From: Favolaschia claudopus
Taxonomy: Eukaryota; Basidiomycota; Agaricomycetes; Agaricales; Mycenaceae
DNA: 64,000 bases
Direction of reading: 5' to 3'
Assembly (NCBI GenBank): GCA_037176885.1
Contig: JAWWNJ010000180.1
Span: 62,001-126,000, forward strand
Positions 55,583 through 64,000 of the stretch are shown piece by piece (within the stretch, counting starts at the first letter, position 1; each line of letters begins with the position of its first letter). Position numbers and translations under genes: made by a program. The notes under the pieces were generated by a model. It was not told the origin of the DNA and made no database searches. It saw only the letters and a list, made by a program, of their open reading frames with translations.

Positions 55583-58500
55583 CTACTCTAAGGGCCGTAT
55601 ACCCACTAAAACCCCCCTCGTTTGGGTCCAGTTGTCCGGCAATGCCTCTTCATAAGAAGGCCACTCCATGTGTTCAAGATTAATAATGTAAGTAGTATTG
55701 AACGCTATGGGACCAAACTTGAATTTGTCTGTCAGTAAACGGTCCCGGTTCAAAATCTGATTAACGGCATTGAGCCATCGATTATGGATCGTTAAATATT
55801 GGTGCGTCATTCCCGGGTTGGTGATGACTCGGTCAACTCAGCCGCCATATTTCATGCCACGCAACGGAGACAAGGATAGCAAATAGTCTATTCTTGTGTT
55901 TTGCGGATTTCCCTCTCGCGGTTTTGAATTTTAACAAGTTACAGCCTAAGATTAATCCCCAACTGAGAGACGGCCACTCTCCGAATTTTTGGACCACAGT
56001 TGTTCAGTCAAATCCCAAATTTCTCGTTGGCCAGCTGCTGTGCAATATGTTCTAGTGACTCCGGGACGTTACATGTTGGGCATTGGCCGAAGAATTCCGA
56101 TCCACCGACATGCGACCAAAAATCGCCGACTTGGAACAGTGTTGGAATTAAGACTTAAGGCTTAAGTTAAGTTAAGGGTTAATTTGCCCTTAACTTTAAG
56201 GCTTAGCTTCCAGCCTCCCGCATTTGAAGTCTTAATTAAGCCTCAACTATGGATGACATAAGGATTGCGTAATTTTTCTTCCCGTCCATCACCGTCTATT
56301 TTCTCGCTCCTTGTCGTGCATAATGCCTGCACCCACGAAGCTATGGGAATTTTTCCATCGGGGGAGAAACAGAACAGCTCATATCACAAATGGAAATTTT
56401 GCATAATACTTAAATTAAGTATTATGCAAGCATTTCCAATAGAACTCGCGTGTCAATCTGTAAGGGCAACAGCTGCCAGGGCCTGAGGCCCGAGGTACTC
56501 AAGAGTCCAACAAGCACTGGGCAGAGGAGAATCCTTAGTGGGCTAGCTACAACAAGAGGAAGAGTGTCTACTCACCTGGGCAGAGGGAGAATCCTTAGAT
56601 GCCCAGGCGTCACAGTAAAAGTGCGCGTGACGCGTGACTTCTCACGGTGCGTGGGAACTATGTAGTAGCACAGCATCTATGATGTGATATCAATGATCAG
56701 ATGATCCAACAGTAGCAGGGAGCCAGGGATATGCCCAGAAGAGGGAGGATCACAATACTGGTCCAGAGATCGTAGACCGACGAAGGCCCGAAGATACCCT
56801 GTGGTCCGGGGAGCGTGGGAAACCGGAGCCGGAGTCCGGAGGGCCGGAGCTCGGGGGTACCAGAGCTCTCGGAGGGCTAGAAGTCTGACCGGAAGACCAG
56901 TAGGGAACCGGGTTGCGCTGAGCACTAGCTGTAGGAGCGCAGGGTCGACAGGAGTCTGTCGAGGAGGGGAACGGGGGGTCGGAAGGAGGAAGGTGTGACA
57001 AAGGGGGAAGTCTGGAGGGAGTAGCGTTCCCAATAAGGCTGGAGTGATGCAAGGAATAGCAGAGCGGGTCGGGGAAGCGGGGGGTTCCCCTGACATCAGC
57101 CCCACTTCAGAATGTGGCGACCCGCCACATCCAAAGCAGAGAGCGCAGAGCAAACTCGAAGGGAAAAAAGACACAGCCCCGCTTCACGCTTTGCGACGAC
57201 CCGGCGCGAAGTGACACAAAAGGGAGGGTGGGAGGGGAAAAAAAAGGTCATGCCTCCCTTGCCCACAGGTCTCCGTCATGCGCTCTTCGACCATTGAGCT
57301 ACGGTCGGCGCTTTGCCTTGTACACTGCTTCTCAGATGCCCAAGTCTTCAGCATGACCCTCAAGGAGTAGGCAGACATATCCTGTCCCGCCACTCCTTGA
57401 TATTGTACTGGTCAGTGCTTAGGCTTGTACATCCTCTCAGCTGTCCAATCCTGCAGCAGTCCACTGACCCGCAGAGTGTGGCCAGTAGTCGCTACGCTCC
57501 TACTGTACTCTCTGCGCAAAGGGGGGAGAGTAACAGGTATGGAGCTCCAAATGTCGCTCCTGTAGGAGGAAGCTCCCTCTTGTCGCTTCCTCAGCTCTAC
57601 CCCTTCCAGCCCACCTTCACAGTGTGGCGCCTCGACACACACATCCGGTGGGGCCTATGGCCACAGCAGAAAAAAAAATTGGATGGTGGTCACAGGGTGC
57701 ACTGGGAGGTTGTACGAGGGCTGGAGGTATCCGCCATGCCGTCTAGAATGTCGGGGCACACTGCACCGCACGTAGCGGACAGCAGCACCTAGCGGTGCAA
57801 CGACACGGGGATAGAACCAAAACAACCGCCTTCCTGCTGCTAGCCAAGGTGTTACAAGCCGATCAACGGGATCGGCCATCACATGGTCAACTCAAGGCCC
57901 CAGTTCCCACCGGGGCTCGTAGAGAACGTAGCCGGACGGATATAGGCCCATGGAAACACAACATAGGGAGCGGCAGCAGGATGGCAAGGAAGGGTTGGTG
58001 GTTCAAGAAGGGCGCAAGGGATTGACACCGTGCCCAATGCCTAATAGGGCGGAGGCCAAGAGACGCTCCTAATGTTGCGGCATCGTGCACAAGGCTACCT
58101 TGATACACATGGCTGCGCTGGGTATTCCAAGATGCCGCAGGTCGAGGACACAAAAGCTAGCTCAACCATCACGCACGTACCGTGACTAGGGGTGTGCGGA
58201 GGCATAACGTAGGGTAGCAGCGCAAACAATGGCAGGGCAAGGTACCTCGTCGACATGACATCCAGCCAAATATACCAAGACGCCGCAAGCCGGCTTTGAA
58301 GGCCGGCCATCACGCATGCACCATGACTAGGGGTGTGCGGAGACGTAACGTAGGAAAGTGGCGTGAGTGGCAGGCCGAGTCAACGGAAGGAGGGGGGAGG
58401 ACAAATGTGGTGGACGTAAGAGACCCATTAGTAACCCAATGCAGAGCATGGTGGGAGAAGGACCAGGAGCGGTTAGTGAAGGGGGGGGGGAGGAATGAGA

Positions 58501-61430
58501 CCCCCTTCACTGGATTTGAGACACCGCTCGCAGTGTCTCATGCGCAAGTCATCGTAGGTGAAGTGGACGAGGGACGAGCCCCCCTTCACCAGATTGGAAG
58601 ACGAAGACGGCCATTGTGAGTAGGGTGAAGGGCGGCTTGAGAGACAAGCCCCCCTTCACCAGGGAGGTTCTACTGACAAGAGGGCGGAACACTATGCACT
58701 AGGTGGACATGGTGAAGACAGGCGAGAGGAGGCGAGCCCCCCCTTCACCAGCAGAGTCTACCTAAAGTGCAGCGGTGCGCATGAGCAAGGAGCCCCACAG
58801 CGAGCATCACAGGGGGGAGGTCAGAATCAACCTTCCCACCTTGAAATCAAATGACGCGGCGTATGGAGCCCCCCTTCATGATTGCGACCACGCAATACGA
58901 GACAACAGTATCAAGACGAATCATGAATCCCCGCCGTCAACGCCACCGCTGCCGCGGGGACGCTACATTGGACAAACACACAGACGCCAGGACACAGAGT
59001 CAAGGGGATGGGATGGAGAGTGGAAGGGAAGGGTGCGAGTCAGACACCAGGCTGCAGAGAAGGCAGCGGATGGCCCCCAGCAAGCCCAGACATAAGCTTC
59101 CCGCTCTTGCACAAACGCACGAGTACCCAGAGAAAGCAGATAAAGAGGTATAGTTGGCTACAGCCTGCACGATAGGAGAATCCTTCGAAGGAAGGGGGTG
59201 GCAACTGTAGCAGCTCGACGAGCTGCCAGCAACGAGTTGCCCCGCCACCCAATCTCCATGCAGACTGCAGGCGCTCAGAGGTCCCTAGGCACCGGCGGAC
59301 ACCCCTAAGGACGGGGAGGCCGGGGAGATATGGACTTGAGCAACCTTGCAACTCTCGACAGTGCTCCCTCCAAGCCACACCCACGAAGGCAAGAGGAAAG
59401 GAAGCTCACCGGTCAAGAGGGGAGTGAGACTCGAGGCCAGACGACACAAGAACAGGCCCAAGGTCACAGAGGGAGAGGGGAAGGAGTAGTCGAAGTGCCA
59501 GTGTGAGCCAGTGACGAGCAGTGGCATCTGGCACGAGCCTAAACGGCAGTTGGCCACACACAAGAAGAGGAGAAGTCGACGAGAGGTGGCAAATGCCGAG
59601 GAGGGGGTCCATGGGATGCAGGAGGGAAAGGGAAGAAGACTTTCAGTGGTAGACACACACACCATACTTGTGTTGCAGTCCCAAAACCCAAATCCTACAC
59701 CAAGCCATGGGGCAGAGGCTACTCAGCGACCTCCATGCCCAAAGAATGCACCAAGATGGTCTGCTACTCTTGTGAGGACAGAGGAGGAGGGAATAGGGTC
59801 CGCTATTGGTGACTCTGTTCTGCTGTAAGGGCAACAGCTGCCAGGACCTGAGGCCCGAGGTACTCAAGAGTCCAACAAGCACTGGGCAGAGGGAGAATCC
59901 TTAGTGGGCTAGCTACAACAAGAGAAGAGTGTCTACTCACCTGGGCAGAGGGAGAATCCTTAGAGAACAGAGTAAGGAGTCTCCATGCCCAGGCGTCACA
60001 GTAAAAGTGCGCGTGACGCGTGACTTCTCACGGTGCGTGGGAACTATGTAGTAGCACAGCATCTATGATGTGATATCAATGATCAGATGATCCAACAGTA
60101 GCAGGGAGCCAGGGATATGCCCAGAAGAGGGAGGATCACAATACTGGTCCAGAGATCGTAGACCGACGAAGGCCCGAAGATACCCTGTGGTCCGGGGAGC
60201 GTGGGAAACCGGAGCCGGAGTCCGGAGGGCCGGAGCTCGGGGGTACCAGAGCTCTCGGAGGGCTAGAAGTCTGACCGGAAGACCAGTAGGGAACCGGGTT
60301 GCGCTGAGCACTAGCTGTAGGAGCGCAGGGTCGACAGGAGTCTGTCGAGGAGGGGAACGGGGGGTCGGAAGGAGGAAGGTGTGACAAAGGGGGGAGTCTG
60401 GAGGGAGTAGCGTTCCCAATAAGGCTGGAGTGATGCAAGGAATAGCAGAGCGGGTCGGGGAAGCGGGGGGTTCCCCTGACACAATCGTTGAAAGGTTAGC
60501 GATCGAATCGATTTCCAGATCGCCTCGTCATTGGGAGTGAATCCACAAGCATCATGCACTGCACATCTGACACGATCCAGATTTATGAAGGTTGATTTCC
60601 TATGCGGAACTGAGGTCAGTCGACGTATTACTTTATAAAAGGTTTGTTGCGATCCCGTTTGTAGAGGGATTCCTGGAGTTTGGAACATTATATCCACCTG
60701 TGTGTCAATCTCCACATTTATGATGTCGGCCGTCAAGATATCTCTGGCGCAGTTTGCTGTAACTTTCGAGAATTGGATACGCGCGGCATGTTCGGTGAGG
60801 GCCGCAAGAACTGCCCTGAAGAGTTTAAATAGTGGGTTTACACGATCGTTTTCATAGAGCTGTCTATTCACGACCAAACTGCGTATGAGGAAATTAGTAG
60901 ACTCGCTAATTGTGAGTGGCCCATTTTTGGGGGAACTTTGAACCACATGCAATAATCCGGCCAGTAGCGCGGCTGGAAGGTTTAAGGGAATATCCGGCTC
61001 ATCAAAGGTAATATTCCAGCGTTCATTGACTTGATTCAGGTCTGTGTCCGTCGAACTCAATCGTAATTCAATCTCTGCATTAAGCTGACCGGGATTCCGG
61101 ATTTTAGGATGTATGTAAACCGTTTTCGCAGCAGGAAGGTCACCCGTCAAAATCAATCTTTTAGCCTCAAGTCTCATCCGCGAATCTTCGAAAGCGAAGA
61201 TACGGAATCCGTCTTCAACCTTGTTTAAAACCATCTTTGGCTCAAATATTTTGCATTTATGTGATTCAATCGTAGAGTTATTGAGATCTTGCTCTTCCTC
61301 TGTGAGTGATAAGGTCTCCCCGGACTCGATTAGAGGATTCCATTTTGTGCTTGATACTATTTATCAACATTTTAGCAGTCTCAATACAAACTCCTGGATT
61401 TTTGCATCGCAGTTCATTACGCGATCTCGC
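55583..61430 (-). pseudogene. LINE RNase H to C-terminus, split (copy 2)
   Basis: Copy of 30,955-36,790, with parts 55,583-56,135, 56,415-56,458 and 60,482-61,430. The C-terminal frame is open for 75 codons here (NRWLNAVNQILNRDR, GVLVGIRPLE), and the internal part from 61,234 is identical to copy 1. Confidence 0.78.
56459..60481. mobile_element. nonautonomous LTR retrotransposon (copy 2)
   Basis: LTRs 56,459-57,095 and 59,824-60,481, TSD CAATC at 56,454-56,458 and 60,482-60,486. It shares the same left/right LTR differences as copy 1, including the 21-bp stretch only in the right LTR, so one insertion was later duplicated. Confidence 0.92.
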
Positions 61431-61765
61431 TGACATAGGACGACAACCACAGTTTTGATGGCTCACGCCGGACGGGTACAGAGTGTGTGGTTTTCTGGCA
61501 ACGACTGTTCTGCGTGAAGAAATGGTAAGTGTATCTTCGACGTTCTAATTCTGTGATTTTCCCATAAACAGCGGCTTGACCGTCTTCGGCAAGCTTCATC
61601 GTAGGCGCCTTCAAACATTTACTGTACATACGGAGGCAAATGACACGAAGGACAAACGAAAACACATTCGGTATTTGATTCGCCCGGAAACGCAAGATGA
61701 TGATGGTTTTGGTCGGCACCGGTTACATACAAATAGACGAAGCCAAGCTGACACGAAAGTCCCCC

Positions 61766-62866
61766 ATGGTTATCACCCGACGCGCACTCAAGCTATCTAG
61801 ATCCATCATTGCATGGCTCCCAAACGAGGTTCTGTCTTCCATCATAGCCTATGCAGCGAATTCAGAGCTTTTGTCGCTATGCCTGACCTCTCGCCTCATG
61901 CGCAAAATTTCCACGCGTTTCCTGTACCGGGTTGTGCACTTGAACACAGAAAAGACACTTGAGCTCTTTGTGAGTGTTGGCAGGCGGCCTACATTCCTCC
62001 CGCTGCTGTCCCATGTGCGGAAATTCTTTGTGAAACAAGATTTGAAACTGTGGGTGGAAAGTCTCACCTGCCAGCCAATTTCTAATGCGGCACAGAAAGC
62101 AGGCGCTTGTCACCCGGATTACTTGGGTTGTAATGCTGATGACCAATCTGAAGCATCTGCTTCTATATCTAGCTGAACCAATCGGATTTCACAAGCTTTT
62201 GCAGGAGGGTTTCTTTCCCAACCTCGTTACCTTTCGATATATCGTACAACCGGAAACCGCCTCGGCATTCATGTGCTTTCTTAACAGGCACCCTACCATC
62301 AACAATCTTACCTTTGCGTCGGAGCAGTTAATGCAATTCCCAAGCCGCGCAGATTCAATATATTTGCGAGTATACGAAGGTCCAAGCTGGGGACTGTCTC
62401 TTTTTGAAGTGTCTGGGCTCACCTCCATTTCGCTAATGTGGTATCCTGATGACTTGGATATCGATCGCCATTTGTCGCAATTAACTGAAGCGAAAGACTT
62501 GGAAGCCATTGTCATCCTCACGTCAAGCACCTCCCAACGGAGGTGGAGATTCTAGCCGGGATTTCCAGATATATACCGCATGTAAAGGTGCTACGATTCC
62601 GCAGCCTCGTCGCAAAACATGTGGGGCTGTCAATGGTGAGTAAAGTGTCTTGTATACCACAATGCTTACTTCGCCTTCCACACTAGGGGCAGGCAATAGA
62701 AATCCAGAGACACCTGCATGGGTTCTCTGCCCTGTCAATCATAGAGTTCCCTGCAATCGACTATAACACAGAGTTCAGGCTCGACCACGACATGCAGGCG
62801 CTCAAGCTATGGCAAGGCGCATGCAAAACGATTTGGGCCCAACATTTGTTCTTGTGCCGGGATTAG
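61766..62866 (+). CDS. F-box protein gene, copy 2
   Basis: ATG 61,766 (MVITRRALKLSRS) leads straight into an F-box: IIAWLPNEVLSSIIAYAANS, ELLSLCLTSRLMRKISTRFL, YRVVHL (residues about 14-58). Exons: 61,766-62,049; 62,096-62,635; 62,687-62,866. Intron 1 is 46 bp with a TTCTAAT branch site; intron 2 is 51 bp. The remainder (NLKHLLLYLAEPIGFHKLLQ, FPNLVTFRYIVQPETASAFM, RHPTINNLTFASEQL, GLTSISLMWYPDDLDIDRHL) has the loose leucine pattern of agaric F-box/LRR-like proteins. The usual role is substrate recognition in an SCF ubiquitin ligase. One C missing at about 62,532 (CACCTCCCAACGG) breaks the frame; copy 1 has it. About 330 residues when both copies are considered. Confidence 0.7.
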
Positions 62867-62938
62867 ATTTTGAAGGCGGTTGGACCCTTTCATACAACCG
62901 TTTTGTAAACATGTTAGCGGTAATTATTTACCACTGTT

Positions 62939-63009
62939 TACTTTCCAGCATACTGTACTCTCGTAAGCATTACGTAGTCTTTATGCGTTTGTAACCGGAA
63001 CGACGTTCT
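62939..63009. repeat. about 85-bp dispersed repeat, copy 4
   Basis: Copy of 38,293-38,373 within the duplication. Confidence 0.75.
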
Positions 63010-63021
63010 ACAGTGCAACTA

Positions 63022-64000
63022 AGATAGAGAGCGTGGGATCCCCGCACCTTACTTAAGTACGTTATGTAACGCTAATTAATCGTTCCACGGCCAAATCCCC
63101 AGTCGCGTAAAAAATTTCATGTTCTTTCCTGCCTGCGGAAGGGCTGACCTACAGACTCAGTAGACATTCTCGCTGTTTCTGCTCTGAAATTTTGGTTTTT
63201 CGCTTTGAAAACCACCTTCCACACTGCAAGGGAGGTCCTGTCATAGTCTTATGGTTACCGCGCCCCTCCAACCACGTCAGAATGTTATTAGCTAATATTA
63301 TATAAGCAGAGTTCACGTCGCGTATATCTCCCTCAAAAATCGCGTTCTTTCCGCATTTTCTTAGGAAATGCTCATCATAATACTTGAAACTAGCTTTCTG
63401 TCTCCTCAGATCTTTGATCACAAGACGACGTGCTGCAGGAAAAGGTAGCGCGTTTGCATCACGTGGAGATCGGGCCTCTCGGCCGAGCTCTAAAATGCAT
63501 TCAACTTAAGCCCAAAACGCCTCAGAAAATTTGAGAAAGAGCGCACAAAGATTGAAGCTCGAGCTTGGAGTACCTTAGAAGTAGAAATAGTATTAAAACC
63601 CGACAATGCAAGGGGGAAAACACAAACCGGCGATTCCCGGCTTATATAAGATTAGCTAATAAAATCCTGACGCGGTCCGAGGGGCGCGGTAACTAACAGA
63701 CTCTATATAGCGAGGGCACCGAGCTGATACATATAGAGCGTCTGTCTACGAGAGACTAGTCCTGTCACCCATCGCGCAGAACAGGTTGACAGGTCCCACC
63801 CTTAAGCGAGCTGCCGAAGCGTGCCGAGATGACTATCCTGTGGCTGTACTGGCCAAATTTTCCTCCGAGATTTTTGGAAAGTGTCCCGTTTGGTGAGAAA
63901 ACCACAATAGAAACACTCAGAAAAAAAAGTGGTTTGAATTTTTTGTGGGTCATATAGCAAAAGATTAAGGGACATTTTGGCAAATCAGCCCAATAAGAAC
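63022..64000. mobile_element. left part of the 1.52-kb TA-flanked element (copy 2)
   Basis: AGATAGAGAGCGTGGGATCC at 63,022 after CAGTGCAACTA, as at 38,386; cut by the window end, so its right TIR is not seen. Contains the frame corresponding to 38,521-38,862. Confidence 0.85.

Larger units (their letters stand above)
49404..64000 (+). repeat. long direct duplication, copy 2 (runs off the window)
   Basis: Matches 24,781-39,361 throughout. The left border has no hAT end here: GATGTGCGG precedes TGGTCATCATCC. No TSD or TIR marks the border. Confidence 0.97.

Overview
The window looks like nuclear DNA of a mushroom-forming basidiomycete (Agaricomycetes). The signs are 45-65 bp GT-AG introns with CTAAT/CTGAC-like branch sites, Tad1-type LINE fragments of the kind common in agarics, a BED-finger hAT gene, an agaric-type F-box gene, and low gene density with very dense transposon content. 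I see no bacterial operons, rRNA, CRISPR array or complete tRNA.

Layout. 0-0.5 kb: 3' part of a LINE ORF1 with zinc knuckles. 1.7-2.2 kb: a TIR element with hairpin ends. 3.3-5.0 kb: three DNA elements nested inside each other, each with its own target-site duplication (TSD). 5.6-6.4 kb: a LINE 3' end. 9.6-10.9 kb: a Tc1 element with an intact DD34E transposase and eroded ends. 11.1-12.6 kb: a TA-flanked element holding a CACTA-like element with 3-bp TSDs. 14.8-15.95 kb: the 3' half of a multicopy agaric gene, cut by a dispersed repeat. 17.3-18.7 kb: a predicted multi-exon gene for a secreted or membrane cysteine-rich repeat protein, the best candidate for an ordinary host gene. 18.9-20.3 kb: a 1.38-kb near-perfect palindrome (foldback). 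21.9-24.8 kb: a hAT-like element with a BED zinc-finger gene remnant.

From 24,781 a block of at least 14.58 kb repeats in direct orientation at 49,404 and runs off the window end. It holds, in order: a MITE, a small four-exon gene, a second MITE, an inverted-repeat element, a Ser/Pro-rich multi-exon gene, a LINE 3' region split by a 4.0-kb LTR retrotransposon (5-bp TSD CAATC), an F-box gene, and the left part of a TA-flanked element. The copies differ mostly by single-base homopolymer indels that break different genes in each copy. This points to a very recent duplication, or an assembly or haplotype artefact, combined with residual long-read indel error.

The spacer (39.4-49.4 kb) holds more nested elements: an AAT-flanked element with about 130-bp inverted ends, a hAT MITE and a basic-protein gene fragment; and a TA-flanked element containing a second element, which contains a hAT MITE and the 5' part of a gene. 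Several elements can be dated relative to each other because unoccupied homologous sites occur elsewhere in the window. Few genes cooperate here. The window is mainly a record of stacked transposition, with the 17.3-kb gene, the F-box gene, the Ser/Pro-rich gene and the small four-exon gene as the candidates for host function.
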